A stretch of DNA of 62,138 nucleotides from Firmicutes bacterium UBA5201 (GTDB lineage Bacteria; Bacillota; Clostridia; Peptostreptococcales; Acidaminobacteraceae). The notes under the pieces are model-generated. The model was not told where the DNA came from and did not search any database. It was given only the letters and a program-made list of their open reading frames with translations. The DNA lies in the NCBI GenBank assembly GCA_002412775.1, contig DHVT01000004.1, positions 1-62,138 of the forward strand, written 5' to 3'. Of the stretch, positions 8,854-18,064 are shown in pieces (within the stretch, counting starts at the first letter, position 1; each line of letters opens with the position of its first letter). A program made the translations under genes and the position numbers.

Positions 8854-9801
8854 TTACTCATGAAGTGCCGCTTTGACATCATCGAATACGGCATCTACAG
8901 CAGAATATGGATCCATTTCGCGATCTGCGACCCGTTTTGCGTAATATTCGAGTTTTTCCTCTTTTTGCGATTTATCCAGTATGGTGTGCTCAATGCGTTC
9001 TTTGATCAATTCAACAACCTCATTTTTTGCGTTGTTGGCTCTTCTTTCATCAAATAGCTCATTTTCAATCATATAAGCCCGGTGCATGTGGATGGATTCC
9101 AAAAGTTCATCAATTCCCTGATTATCCACGGCAACAACCATTTTCACAGGAGGTCTCCATTTGACATCCTTGTTGAAATCAAGCATCATCTCAATTTCTC
9201 TGGCGGTCCTTTTCGCCCCATCCCTGTCGGATTTGTTGACTGCGAATACATCTCCAATTTCCATGACTCCCGCTTTAATCGCTTGAATATCATCACCTAA
9301 ACCAGGAACCATAACCATGACGGTTGTATCACAGTTTTTAACGATGTCTATTTCAGATTGACCGACACCGACAGTTTCAATAAATATATAGTCCGAGCCC
9401 ATGATGTCCAGTACCTTTATTGCCGCCGATGTCGCTTCTGAAATGCCACCCAAATGGCCTCTCGCTCCCATGCTTCTTATAAACACGCCAGAGTCCATAC
9501 TCAAATCGTTCATACGAACTCTATCACCGAGTATGGCTCCGCCTGTAAAGGGAGAGGTTGGGTCCACAGCAATAACGGAAACCGATTTGTCCTGTTTTCT
9601 AAGTGCCTTGACAAGTTTGTCTGTAAGTGTGCTTTTTCCAGCTCCTGGAGGTCCCGTGATTCCTATCACAAAAGCGTTCCCGCTTTTGTGATAGAGTTTT
9701 TTGAGAATTGCCAGTCCCTCCGGATCTTTGTTTTCAAGCAACGAGATCAACCTTGCCGCAGCACGTTTGTCTTTTCCGAGCAGTCTTTTTTCGATATCCA
9801 T
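8854..9801 (-). CDS. meaB: Methylmalonyl-CoA mutase GTPase chaperone MeaB
   Basis: G3E-family GTPase that protects and reloads the cobalamin cofactor of methylmalonyl-CoA mutase. It shows the P-loop GPPGAGKST, a DPTSPFTGG switch region, the Walker B-type FIETVGVGQSE and the guanine-specificity NKSD. As in the biotin-carrier gene, the first ATG (9810) abuts GGGAGG with no spacing and the second (9801) has nine bases, so the latter is used (315 residues). It follows the mutase small subunit by about 45 bases. Confidence 0.94.
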   Translation of the reverse strand: MDIEKRLLGKDKRAAARLISLLENKDPEGLAILKKLYHKSGNAFVIGITGPPGAGKSTLTDKLVKALRKQDKSVSVIAVDPTSPFTGGAILGDRVRMNDLSMDSGVFIRSMGARGHLGGISEATSAAIKVLDIMGSDYIFIETVGVGQSEIDIVKNCDTTVMVMVPGLGDDIQAIKAGVMEIGDVFAVNKSDRDGAKRTAREIEMMLDFNKDVKWRPPVKMVVAVDNQGIDELLESIHMHRAYMIENELFDERRANNAKNEVVELIKERIEHTILDKSQKEEKLEYYAKRVADREMDPYSAVDAVFDDVKAALHE

Positions 9802-9847
9802 ATTTGCCATCCTCCCAAGTGACCATGGGTGTTTAGGTCATTGATTT

Positions 9848-10246
9848 CTATCTTTTTGTCACATTCTCTCTGATGTAATCTATAGTGACTTGTGTAGGTG
9901 TTCCAGGTGTGAAAATTGCTTTGATCCCTTTTTCCTTTAGCGCAGGGATATCATCCGTCGGAATTACTCCCCCACCGATCACTAGGATATCATCCGCTTC
10001 TTCAGCTTTCAAAAGATCAACCACTCTAGGCAAAAGTGTATTGTGTGCACCTGATAAAATACTCATGGCAATACAATCCACGTCTTCCTGAATCGCTGCG
10101 TTTACGATTTGCTCAGGCGTTTGTCTAAGTCCTGTATATATTACTTCCATGCCCGCATCACGAAGTGCTCTAGCAATTACTTTCGCACCCCTGTCATGTC
10201 CGTCAAGGCCGGGTTTAGCCACTAAAACTCTTATTGGTCTATCCAT
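9848..10246 (-). CDS. Methylmalonyl-CoA mutase, small (B12-binding) subunit
   Basis: The 132-residue cobalamin-binding domain of an adenosylcobalamin-dependent mutase, encoded separately from the catalytic barrel. The base-off/His-on motif is visible as DGHDRG at residues 15-20 (His 17 ligates cobalt), with SILSGAH and IGGG loops for the nucleotide tail. It lies 26 bases after the large subunit. Two-subunit mutases with this split occur in many anaerobes and archaea. Confidence 0.94.
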   Translation of the reverse strand: MDRPIRVLVAKPGLDGHDRGAKVIARALRDAGMEVIYTGLRQTPEQIVNAAIQEDVDCIAMSILSGAHNTLLPRVVDLLKAEEADDILVIGGGVIPTDDIPALKEKGIKAIFTPGTPTQVTIDYIRENVTKR

Positions 10247-10272
10247 TTTTTCCTCCTCATATCCACTATGAA

Positions 10273-11952
10273 CTATAAGTTTACCGTTTGTTGGTATTCT
10301 CCGAAGACTTCTCTCATGACATCACAGATCTCTCCGAGCGTCGCATAAGTCTTAACGGCGTCAAGTACATAAGGCATAACATTTTCAGTACCTTCACATG
10401 CTTTCTTGAGAACTGATAATGTTTCTTCGACTTTTGCATTGTCTCTTTTTGCTCTGAGTTCAACCAACTTCTGCTTTTGCATTTCCCCGACTGCGGGATC
10501 TACACGAAGCAAACCTTTAGGCGCTTCTTCCTCAATTTGAAATTTGTTGACACCAACAACAATAAGCTCGTTATTCTCAATCTTCTTCTGATAATCATAT
10601 GCCGCATCCATGATTTCTTGTTGGATGTATCCTGAATCAATCGCTTTTGCCGCACCACCGATATCATCAATCTTTTTAATGTAAGCATATGCCTCATCTT
10701 CGATCTCTTTTGTTTTAGCTTCAATATAGTAGGATCCTGCCAATGGGTCGACCACATCTGTGACACCGCTTTCATTGGCAACGATTTGTTGTGTTCTTAG
10801 TGCGATTCTCACTGAATCTTCAGTTGGAAGAGCCATAGCTTCATCTCTGGAGTTGGTGTGCAAACTCTGTGTTCCTCCGAGTACCGCAGCAAGTGTTTGA
10901 ATAGCAACTCTGACGATATTGTTGTCAGGTTGTTGAGCGGTCAGTGTGGAACCACCTGTTTGGGTATGGAACTTGAGTTGCATCGATTTTGGATCTTTTG
11001 CACCAAATCTGTCTTTCATGATTCGAGCCCAAAGTCTTCTGGCTGCCCTGTATTTTGACACCTCTTCTAGCAAATCGTTGTGTGCGTTGAAGAAGAACGA
11101 TAGGCGTGGGGCAAACTCATCGATGTCTAGACCGGCTTTTATGGCTGCTTCAACATATGCGACTCCGTCAGCCAAAGTGAATCCGACTTCTTGGGCTGCT
11201 GTTGATCCAGCTTCTCTAATGTGATACCCCGAAATGGATATTGTATTCCACTGTGGCACTTCTTTTGCACAGTATGCAAATATATCTGTGATCAATCGCA
11301 TAGACGGCTCAGTCGGGTAAATGTATGTGCCTCTTGCGATGTATTCTTTTAGTATGTCATTTTGAATGGTACCTCTGAGTTTTTCAGCTGATGTTCCTTG
11401 TTTTTCGGCTACTGCGATATACATGGCCAATAGTACTGATGCTGGAGCGTTGATGGTCATTGAAGTACTGACTTTATCAAGAGGGATGCCATCGAACAAA
11501 ATCTCCATATCCGCCAAAGAGTCGATTGCAACACCGACTTTTCCGACTTCACCTTCAGATAAAGGATGGTCTGAGTCGTAACCGATTTGCGTAGGTAAGT
11601 CAAATGCAACAGAAAGACCGCTTGATCCTTGCTCTACCAAGAACTTGTAGCGCTTGTTCGATTCTTCTGCTGTAGCGAATCCCGCATACATTCTCATTGT
11701 CCAAAACTGACCTCTGTACATGGTCGGTTGGACACCTCTCGTATAAGGGTACTGGCCTGGAAATCCTAAATCATTTGCATAGTCCATATCTGCAATATCA
11801 ACAGGTGTGTACAATCTATTCACCGTTGAACCCGATCCTGTAGTGAATTCTGTCTTTCTTTCAGGACGTTTTTGCAATTTTTCTTGCGTTTTAGCATTTT
11901 CTTTATCTACAGCTTCTTTAAGAATAGAAATCTGATCCTTGTTAAACATCAT
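10273..11952 (-). CDS. Methylmalonyl-CoA mutase, large (catalytic) subunit
   Basis: Catalyses the reversible rearrangement of succinyl-CoA to (R)-methylmalonyl-CoA. The 559-residue TIM-barrel protein lacks the C-terminal B12 domain, which is the next gene. Family motifs include YPYTRGVQPTMY near the start, GFATAEESN, GLSVAFDLPTQIGYDSD and HTQTGGSTLTAQQP. Related isobutyryl- and ethylmalonyl-CoA mutases share the fold; the downstream epimerase and decarboxylase favour methylmalonyl-CoA. AAAGGAGG precedes two adjacent ATGs, either of which could be used. This is the first gene of the propionate module. Confidence 0.95.
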   Translation of the reverse strand: MMFNKDQISILKEAVDKENAKTQEKLQKRPERKTEFTTGSGSTVNRLYTPVDIADMDYANDLGFPGQYPYTRGVQPTMYRGQFWTMRMYAGFATAEESNKRYKFLVEQGSSGLSVAFDLPTQIGYDSDHPLSEGEVGKVGVAIDSLADMEILFDGIPLDKVSTSMTINAPASVLLAMYIAVAEKQGTSAEKLRGTIQNDILKEYIARGTYIYPTEPSMRLITDIFAYCAKEVPQWNTISISGYHIREAGSTAAQEVGFTLADGVAYVEAAIKAGLDIDEFAPRLSFFFNAHNDLLEEVSKYRAARRLWARIMKDRFGAKDPKSMQLKFHTQTGGSTLTAQQPDNNIVRVAIQTLAAVLGGTQSLHTNSRDEAMALPTEDSVRIALRTQQIVANESGVTDVVDPLAGSYYIEAKTKEIEDEAYAYIKKIDDIGGAAKAIDSGYIQQEIMDAAYDYQKKIENNELIVVGVNKFQIEEEAPKGLLRVDPAVGEMQKQKLVELRAKRDNAKVEETLSVLKKACEGTENVMPYVLDAVKTYATLGEICDVMREVFGEYQQTVNL

Positions 11953-11981
11953 TAACTCCTCCTTTAATTATTGACCGCATA

Positions 11982-11994
11982 AGGCATTTTGCCT
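11982..11994. promoter_or_regulatory. Small palindrome in the mutase leader
   Basis: AGGCA-TTT-TGCCT, a 5+3+5 inverted repeat 30 bases upstream of the mutase ATG. It could be an operator or a small leader hairpin. Nothing more can be said from sequence alone. Confidence 0.3.
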
Positions 11995-12038
11995 ATATAA
12001 GAATATCACAAAATCAACCAAATATCATTGTTTTTGTT

Positions 12039-12058
12039 AAAGTATAATTGTATACTTT
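12039..12058. promoter_or_regulatory. Operator-like inverted repeat upstream of the mutase operon
   Basis: AAAGTATA and TATACTTT are perfect inverted arms separated by four bases. The site contains the 8-mer TTGTATAC (12048-12055), which recurs in front of the thioesterase-fumarase operon, nifJ and fprA. It lies about 90 bases before the mutase ATG, in the position of a promoter-proximal operator. The binding protein is unknown. Confidence 0.45.
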
Positions 12059-12103
12059 CATAACGATTTGGCATCAGGTAACAAAAAAAGACAAATAATT
12101 TTG

Positions 12104-12121
12104 TTGCAAGAAATCTTGCAA
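12104..12121. terminator. Perfect hairpin after the methyltransferase gene
   Basis: TTGCAAGA and TCTTGCAA form an 8-base stem 22 bases after the methyltransferase stop. No strong U tract follows on either strand, so it may be a weak terminator or an mRNA-end stabiliser. Confidence 0.4.
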
Positions 12122-12143
12122 TACTCAATACACACTAAAAACA

Positions 12144-12737
12144 TCACTTTTTCAACAATACCGCATTGAGCCAAAATTGATGTGGATGACTTTCTCTGGC
12201 ATCCTGGGTTTTCCACAGCGTATTCACTTTAAAATCATTTTGTTTTGAGATGAGGTCTGTGAATTTGACTTCATCAAAATCATTGAAAAATCGTCCATGT
12301 CTCAATTTTTCTTCCACTCCGTATTTGAACGACACATAAAGCACTCCGGATGGTTTTAGCGCCTTATTGAATTTGGATATGATTTCAAGGATTTCTTCAG
12401 AGCTGAAATGTAAAAGAATGGCACTTGCCCAGATGCCATCGAACTCGTTTTCATACTTGATATTCATCACATCTACTTGAAGCACTTCATTGTTGAGCAG
12501 AATTTTGCCTCGATCGACCACTTCCTTAGCAAAATCTATTGAGACCACATCATACTTTTGGTCATTGAAATAATGACTGTCCCGACCGGAACCGAATCCT
12601 ACATCCAAAATTTTGTCACCTTTTTTGAGATGTTTCTCAAAAACGGCATAAATCCCGCTAAGGTCAATCCCGAATGTGTTTTTGAGCAGGTCCGTCGCGT
12701 GGGTATTATAGTATTGCTTCATCATTTGTTTTGACAT
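12144..12737 (-). CDS. SAM-dependent methyltransferase, substrate unknown
   Basis: A 197-residue class I methyltransferase. SAM motif I is ILDVGFGSGRDS (about residues 44-55), followed by an acidic residue after strand 2 (VVSIDFAKE) and GIWASAILLHF as motif IV. The start at 12737 has GAAAGGAG five bases upstream; a longer TTG-initiated frame reaches 12752. It follows the fumarase beta gene by 11 bases and so is probably on the same transcript. Nothing in the sequence names the acceptor. Confidence 0.85.
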   Translation of the reverse strand: MSKQMMKQYYNTHATDLLKNTFGIDLSGIYAVFEKHLKKGDKILDVGFGSGRDSHYFNDQKYDVVSIDFAKEVVDRGKILLNNEVLQVDVMNIKYENEFDGIWASAILLHFSSEEILEIISKFNKALKPSGVLYVSFKYGVEEKLRHGRFFNDFDEVKFTDLISKQNDFKVNTLWKTQDARESHPHQFWLNAVLLKK

Positions 12738-12748
12738 GGCATCTCCTT

Positions 12749-13306
12749 TCAACTATGTCTTTTATATTTGGCGGGTTCTGACTCATAAAGATTGTTGCCA
12801 TAAGCATCCATGACCACAATGGCTTTGAAGGATTCGACTTCAAGTCGCCTGATGGCTTCAGCTCCAAGATCCTCATATGCCACTATATCATTTCTCTTAA
12901 CCGATTGGGCAATTAGCGCACCGGCACCACCAATTGCGGCGAAATAAACCGCTTTATGAGTTTGCATCGCATTTATGACCTCAGGACTTCTTTCCCCTTT
13001 GCCAATCATCCCCTTAAGACCTAGTTCAAGAAGCGGCAATGTCATTTCATCCATACGATAACTGGTCGTAGGTCCACATGCACCTATGACCTGTCCCGGT
13101 GCAGCAGGTGATGATCCGGAATAATAGATGACTGCACCATCAAGCTCAAACGGCAAGTCCTCACCATTCCTTAAAGCTTCAATCAACCTCATATGCGCGG
13201 CATCTCTGGCAGTGTAGATGATGCCGGACAACTCTATAAGATCTCCCGCCCTAAGTTTCAGAACCGTTTCATCCGTAAGTGGGGTACTAATTTTTTTCAA
13301 GGACAT
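12749..13306 (-). CDS. Fumarate hydratase class I, beta (C-terminal) subunit
   Basis: Partner of the alpha subunit at 13316-14158 in the two-subunit Fe-S fumarase/tartrate dehydratase family. The 185 residues hold the swivelling C-terminal domain with GACGPTTSYRMD and IGKGERS, which bind the dicarboxylate, and AIGGAGALIA. ATAGGAGGTTCAA precedes the ATG, ten bases after the alpha stop. L-tartrate dehydratase cannot be excluded, but a fumarase fits a succinate/propionate metabolism. Confidence 0.92.
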   Translation of the reverse strand: MSLKKISTPLTDETVLKLRAGDLIELSGIIYTARDAAHMRLIEALRNGEDLPFELDGAVIYYSGSSPAAPGQVIGACGPTTSYRMDEMTLPLLELGLKGMIGKGERSPEVINAMQTHKAVYFAAIGGAGALIAQSVKRNDIVAYEDLGAEAIRRLEVESFKAIVVMDAYGNNLYESEPAKYKRHS

Positions 13307-13315
13307 TTGAACCTC

Positions 13316-14158
13316 CTATAGATACGCCACAGCGTGTCTGGATGCATGGCAATTGATATTGACGACAACAGGAAGACCCGCTATATGAGTCGGATAGATT
13401 TCCACATTGACTCCAAGCGCGGTATTCAGACCACCAAGTCCTTGAGGGCCGATTCCCAATTGGTTTATTTTTTCGAGGAGCCGTTTTTCCAGCTCTGAGA
13501 TGTGAGGTAGAGGACTCGATTCATCCACATTTCTGAATAGTGCCTTTTTGGCGATTTGAGCGGCTTTGTCCACTGTTCCTCCGATTCCGACACCCACCAC
13601 GATCGGTGGACAGGGATTGGGACCCGCCTCCATTACAGTGTTTATAACAAAATCTTCCACACCTTCCATTCCATCGGACGGCTTCAACATTTTGAGTTTT
13701 GACATGTTTTCACTTCCAAAACCTTTGGCGGCAAGTGATATCTTCAGATGATCTCCTGCTACCAGTTCATAATAAACAACTCCCGGAGTATTGTCTTTCG
13801 AATTGATTCTGAGCAAAGGATCGTTCACTACCGACTTTCTCAAATAACCTTTTTCATAACCCTCTCGAATGCCTTGCTGTATAGCCTCTTCAAGCACTCC
13901 ACCTGAAATGTGGACCTCTTGCCCTATCTCTACGAAAACCACTACCATTCCAGTATCCTGGCAAATGGGCATCTGCATATCTTTTGCTATTTTCGAATTG
14001 AGCAGCAAATCACTTACAATGCTCTTTCCGATTGGGGAAATCTCACTTGTTTCCGCTCTCGAAAGTGCATCTTCAATGTCTTTTCCAATATTGTAATTGC
14101 AATCGATACACATTTGACTTATCTTTTGGATTATTTGATCCACATGAACTTCACGCAT
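13316..14158 (-). CDS. Fumarate hydratase class I, alpha (N-terminal, Fe-S) subunit
   Basis: Interconverts fumarate and malate with a [4Fe-4S] cluster. In the 280 residues the three likely cluster cysteines are in PICQDTG, GPNPCPPIVVG and NINCHASRH. The N-terminal helices carry the family's Cys-rich start (QMCIDCNYNIG). The gene overlaps the end of the upstream thioesterase gene by eight bases, so the two are translationally coupled. It connects malate to succinate, the entry point of the mutase module at 4.7-12 kb. Confidence 0.93.
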   Translation of the reverse strand: MREVHVDQIIQKISQMCIDCNYNIGKDIEDALSRAETSEISPIGKSIVSDLLLNSKIAKDMQMPICQDTGMVVVFVEIGQEVHISGGVLEEAIQQGIREGYEKGYLRKSVVNDPLLRINSKDNTPGVVYYELVAGDHLKISLAAKGFGSENMSKLKMLKPSDGMEGVEDFVINTVMEAGPNPCPPIVVGVGIGGTVDKAAQIAKKALFRNVDESSPLPHISELEKRLLEKINQLGIGPQGLGGLNTALGVNVEIYPTHIAGLPVVVNINCHASRHAVAYL

Positions 14159-14552
14159 TTTTGCCTCTTTTTTCTTCTACTTTGCCCATGAATTTTTCCA
14201 CATGGATTATATAGCGTTCGTGCCTGCCTTCTCCAATTTTCTCGATTTCATCATAAGCCTCAATCTTAAAAGTCAATTTTTTTCCTTCAATGCCTATGAG
14301 TTCGGCAACCGCTTTTACTTTTTGACCCATTGGTGTGGCAGCGACGTGGACGATGTCCACCGACATCCCTACAGTGCTGTAACCGGGATCAAGGCTTTTT
14401 TCAGCACATTTGAGCGCCGCATTCTCCATCAAACCGATCATCATCGGTGTTGAAAAGACTAAAATACTCCCACTTCCAAAAGCAGCCGCAGTATGTTTTT
14501 CTTCTACTATGAGTTCGGATGTATATGTGTCACCAACATTTAATCTGTGCAT
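14151..14552 (-). CDS. Hotdog-fold thioesterase, FlK-like
   Basis: A 133-residue single-domain hotdog protein resembling the fluoroacetyl-CoA thioesterase family. It has the segment TAAAFGSGSILVFSTP, then MENAALKCAEKSL, and a central VHVAATPMGQKVKAVAEL strand with a conserved His. It probably hydrolyses a short acyl-CoA; the substrate is unknown. The start at 14552 has AAAGGA eight bases upstream; a longer frame to 14576 lacks a site. It is first in a thioesterase-fumarase-methyltransferase operon and overlaps the fumarase alpha start. Pairing with fumarase is unusual. Confidence 0.82.
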   Translation of the reverse strand: MHRLNVGDTYTSELIVEEKHTAAAFGSGSILVFSTPMMIGLMENAALKCAEKSLDPGYSTVGMSVDIVHVAATPMGQKVKAVAELIGIEGKKLTFKIEAYDEIEKIGEGRHERYIIHVEKFMGKVEEKRGKNA

Positions 14553-14588
14553 AATCCAATTCCTTTCTCTTTCCAAATGTTTATGTCT

Positions 14589-14618
14589 ATCATATCATCA
14601 GTGAATGGAAGTATACAA
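14589..14618 (-). promoter_or_regulatory. Promoter of the thioesterase-fumarase operon
   Basis: TTGTAT (14618-14613), 18 bases, TATGAT (14594-14589) on the minus strand, 37 bases before the ATG and immediately after the ftsH terminator. The -35 lies inside TTGTATAC (14611-14618), the 8-mer found upstream of three other metabolic units. Confidence 0.5.
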
Positions 14619-14652
14619 CAAAAAAAACTCCGGGACTTGTCATCCCGGAGTT
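14619..14652 (-). terminator. Terminator of ftsH
   Basis: AACTCCGGGA (14626-14635) and TCCCGGAGTT (14643-14652) form a perfect 10-base GC-rich stem with a seven-base loop and a run of U on the minus strand. It starts 14 bases after the ftsH stop. Confidence 0.95.
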
Positions 14653-14665
14653 CGATTGATTTTGA

Positions 14666-16666
14666 TTATGCTTTACTTTCAAAAGGATTTTCGCCATCTT
14701 TCTTCGGCGAAGCATTCTTTTCATCCTCATCGGAATCTTCATTGAGTTTTTCATTCAACTTTTCGAATGCGGCTTTTTCTTTTTCTTCCTGCTCTCTGGT
14801 CAATCGTCTTTCTTCTTCGATTTTCCCTTTGGTGCTTTCGACCTTCTCAGTCAAAGCTTCGATGCCTTCATCATAAGCGATTTTGAATTCCTCACCACTG
14901 ATGGTCTCATATTTGAGAAGCGCTTCGGCTATGATATGGAGTTTGTCCACATGTTCTTCAAGCAATGTCTTGGCTTTATCGTACGCCTTGTCGACAATGT
15001 TTCTTACTTCTCTATCTATTTCAGAAGCGACATGTTCCGAATAATTTTTCATCGATGTGAAATCTCTGCCAAGGAAAACTTCATCTTCGGTATCATAACT
15101 CATTGAACCGAGATTGTCGCTCATGGCATACTTTGTAACCATGGCACGCGCAATTTTTGTGACTCTTCCGAGGTCGTTTTGTGCTCCTGTGCTGATATCA
15201 CCAAGAATCAGACTTTCTGCCACTCTACCTCCAAGAAGTATTATGAGTTCTCTTTCCATACCTTTTTTGGTCGCATAACTTCTGTCTTCCTCAGGCAATT
15301 GCATTGTGAATCCGCCTGAACGGCCTCTAGGAATTATGGTGACTTGGTGAACCGGATCGGTTTCAGGAAGTGATTGAGCGATTACAGCGTGACCCGCCTC
15401 ATGATAGGCAGTCAATTTTCTTTCCTTTTCACTGACAAGTCTACTTTTCTTCTCAACTCCTGCAATAACTTTTATGATCGCATCTTTGATGGTTTCCATT
15501 CTGATGATTTTGTCACTGATTCTGGCTGACAATAATGCCGCCTCATTCATGACATTCTCAAGATCGGCCGGTGTGAATCCCGGTGTACTTTGTGCGAGTT
15601 TTGCGTAATTCACATCGTCAGCAATAGGTTTGTTTTTCGCATGAACCCTGAGAATTTGTTCTCTTTCTCTGACATCCGGAATTCCGATCATGACTTGTCT
15701 GTCGAAACGACCTGGTCTGAGCAGTGCAGGATCCAGTATGTCCGGACGGTTTGTCGCTGCTATGATGATGACGCCTTGATTATCAGTAAAACCATCCATC
15801 TCAACCAAAAGTTGGTTCAATGTCTGTTCTCTCTCGTCATGGCCACCGCCCATGCCTGCGCCTCTTCGACGTCCGACCGCATCAATCTCGTCTATAAAAA
15901 CGATACAAGGTGCGTTCTTTTTGGCTTCCTCGAAAAGATCTCTGACTCTGGAAGCACCGACACCAACGAACATCTCTACGAAATCGGAACCCGATATGGT
16001 GTAAAAGGGAACTCCAGCTTCGCCGGCACAAGCCCTTGAAAGATATGTTTTACCTGTTCCTGGAGGGCCAACCATCAAAATGCCTTTTGGAATTCTCGCA
16101 CCAAGTGCAAGATAACGTCTAGGCAGTTTGAGGAAATCCACAATTTCTTCCATTTCCTCTTTTTCTTCTTTGAGTCCCGCAACGTCCGCAAATGTTATTT
16201 TTCTACCTGAATCCTTGACAATTTTCGCCTTGCTTTTACCAAACGACATCACTTTTGAACCGCCACCTTGCGAATTTTGCATGAATACGAACCAAAAAAC
16301 CACAAGGAGCAATATCATGATGATGGTCGGCAATATCTCAATCAGAAAGGGTGTGTTTGCAGGCGGAATGCCTGTCACTTTTACAAGATTTCCGCTTTCC
16401 TTAAGCTCGAGTAGCAACTCACCGGTCTTTTGTGCCAACATACTTGGAACATAGCTGGTGAATTTTGAGCCGTCATTCAACAGACCCGTAATGCTGTTGC
16501 CGTCTATTTGAACTTCCTGAATTTCATTGTTTTCCAATTTAACCATGAATTCATCATATGAAAAATCAACTGACTTCTGGGTATTAACACCCGACATCGT
16601 CACCAATATCAAAATCCCAATGAAAATTGCAATATAAATTGATGCGCCTCTTAAACCTTTCTTCAT
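14666..16666 (-). CDS. ftsH: ATP-dependent membrane zinc protease FtsH
   Basis: Membrane-anchored AAA+ protease for quality control of membrane and short-lived proteins. Two N-terminal transmembrane helices (about 8-25 and 109-129) flank an extracytoplasmic domain. The Walker A motif GPPGTGKT is at 200-207, followed by Walker B FIDEID, the SRH region NRPDILDPALLRPGRFD and the zinc motif HEAGH near residue 430. The 666 residues end in a highly charged Glu/Lys-rich tail of about 60 residues. GGGAGGATGCT precedes the ATG. It follows tilS as in many Firmicutes, but hpt, usually between them, is missing. Confidence 0.98.
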   Translation of the reverse strand: MKKGLRGASIYIAIFIGILILVTMSGVNTQKSVDFSYDEFMVKLENNEIQEVQIDGNSITGLLNDGSKFTSYVPSMLAQKTGELLLELKESGNLVKVTGIPPANTPFLIEILPTIIMILLLVVFWFVFMQNSQGGGSKVMSFGKSKAKIVKDSGRKITFADVAGLKEEKEEMEEIVDFLKLPRRYLALGARIPKGILMVGPPGTGKTYLSRACAGEAGVPFYTISGSDFVEMFVGVGASRVRDLFEEAKKNAPCIVFIDEIDAVGRRRGAGMGGGHDEREQTLNQLLVEMDGFTDNQGVIIIAATNRPDILDPALLRPGRFDRQVMIGIPDVREREQILRVHAKNKPIADDVNYAKLAQSTPGFTPADLENVMNEAALLSARISDKIIRMETIKDAIIKVIAGVEKKSRLVSEKERKLTAYHEAGHAVIAQSLPETDPVHQVTIIPRGRSGGFTMQLPEEDRSYATKKGMERELIILLGGRVAESLILGDISTGAQNDLGRVTKIARAMVTKYAMSDNLGSMSYDTEDEVFLGRDFTSMKNYSEHVASEIDREVRNIVDKAYDKAKTLLEEHVDKLHIIAEALLKYETISGEEFKIAYDEGIEALTEKVESTKGKIEEERRLTREQEEKEKAAFEKLNEKLNEDSDEDEKNASPKKDGENPFESKA

Positions 16667-16701
16667 AGCATCCTCCCTTATCGAGTGTACATCACATTAT
16701 T

Positions 16702-18054
16702 TTAGCACAATAATCGTTTTTCAACAATATCTTGTAGGCTTATTATCATAATGTTTTTTGTGTCTTTTGTTATTTTACAATGGTCGTGGATACGCATACC
16801 ATGGACCCATACAATTTTTTCGTCATCACAAATCAACCATATCGTATCCCGTTTCGCCACCGGCACTTTTTCATCAATAAAGAAGTCCTTGATCTTTTTA
16901 TGACCTTTCATCCCCAATGGAATGAACCGGTCTCCTGTGGTTCTGTTCCTGACTGTCAACTTTCCAATAACCCGATCGGCATCCAGTGCCACTACCCATT
17001 CGTCTGTGGCGAAATCCGAATAACTTTTCGCATCCATATGGATCACACGCAATTCAGGTGCACTTTCAGTCTTGCTGCGGACATCCATTTTCGATACCAC
17101 ATAATCACCATAGACATTTGACACTTGATAATGTTCATCCAAACGAATGGAAGTATTGGTTCTACTGAGATTTAAAATCTGATTCAGCTGATCGGCTGAT
17201 ATGTCGACCAAGTGTTTTCGAATCCTCCTGATGCAATACCGCATCAGCTGCTTTTGCTCGGAAACAGTCAACAAGGCATAGGATGAGCCTCTGATGATGA
17301 TCTTACCTTCCTCTGAAACGCACATGCTATTGAACATATTTTGAACATGGGTTTTCCAGAAGGATTTCTCCTCTTTCATCATTTCTGTGGTTCTGAAAAT
17401 CGTGTCATTGATTGAAGGATTGAAGTTGTTTTTTATATATGGGATGAGTTCATTTCGGATTTTATTTCTGACATAGTCATTCTCATCATTGGTATGATCT
17501 CTTCTGGCCATAAGATGGTTTTGTTCACAATAAAGTTCTATCATAGCCCGATCCACTTCCAATAGCGGCCTAATGAAGACGCCATCTCTGATGTATTCGA
17601 TGGATGAAAGTCCATCGATTCCGGATCCTCGAAACAAATTTATGAAAAAAGTCTCAACCAGATCGTTACGATTCTGACCTATGGCGATTTTTGTCCCCCC
17701 GATTTTGACCCTCACTTCCTCAAACTTCTCATAACGGACCCTGCGACCGGCTTCCTCGAAAGAAAGTCCATGCCCTGACGCATACTCGGATACATCCACT
17801 CTGAAGGTGTGACATTCAACTCCAAGTTTCGAACAAAATTCCATTACGAATTTTTCGTCCGCATCCGCAAACTCTCCTCTGAGCAAATGATTCACATGCA
17901 CTGCGACAATGTCAATACCAGCACTTTTTGAAATTTGAAAAAGTGCATGGATGAGTGCCAAAGAATCAGGCCCGCCTGACAATCCGACAACCACCTTGTC
18001 CCCTTGGGAAAGCATATTATGTTTTTCAACCGTCACAAGCATTGTTTTAATCAA
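16702..18054 (-). CDS. tilS: tRNA(Ile)-lysidine synthase
   Basis: Converts C34 of the CAU-anticodon tRNA-Ile to lysidine. It is an N-type ATP pyrophosphatase with SGGPDS at residues 26-31, a central helical domain and a C-terminal domain for tRNA recognition (RNRTTGDRFIPLG). The 450 residues match the long bacterial form. The start is a TTG at 18054, six bases after AAGGAG; the next ATG is twelve bases further and too distant. It follows tldE by ten bases. Confidence 0.95.
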   Translation of the reverse strand: MIKTMLVTVEKHNMLSQGDKVVVGLSGGPDSLALIHALFQISKSAGIDIVAVHVNHLLRGEFADADEKFVMEFCSKLGVECHTFRVDVSEYASGHGLSFEEAGRRVRYEKFEEVRVKIGGTKIAIGQNRNDLVETFFINLFRGSGIDGLSSIEYIRDGVFIRPLLEVDRAMIELYCEQNHLMARRDHTNDENDYVRNKIRNELIPYIKNNFNPSINDTIFRTTEMMKEEKSFWKTHVQNMFNSMCVSEEGKIIIRGSSYALLTVSEQKQLMRYCIRRIRKHLVDISADQLNQILNLSRTNTSIRLDEHYQVSNVYGDYVVSKMDVRSKTESAPELRVIHMDAKSYSDFATDEWVVALDADRVIGKLTVRNRTTGDRFIPLGMKGHKKIKDFFIDEKVPVAKRDTIWLICDDEKIVWVHGMRIHDHCKITKDTKNIMIISLQDIVEKRLLC

Positions 18055-18064
18055 TTTGCACTCC

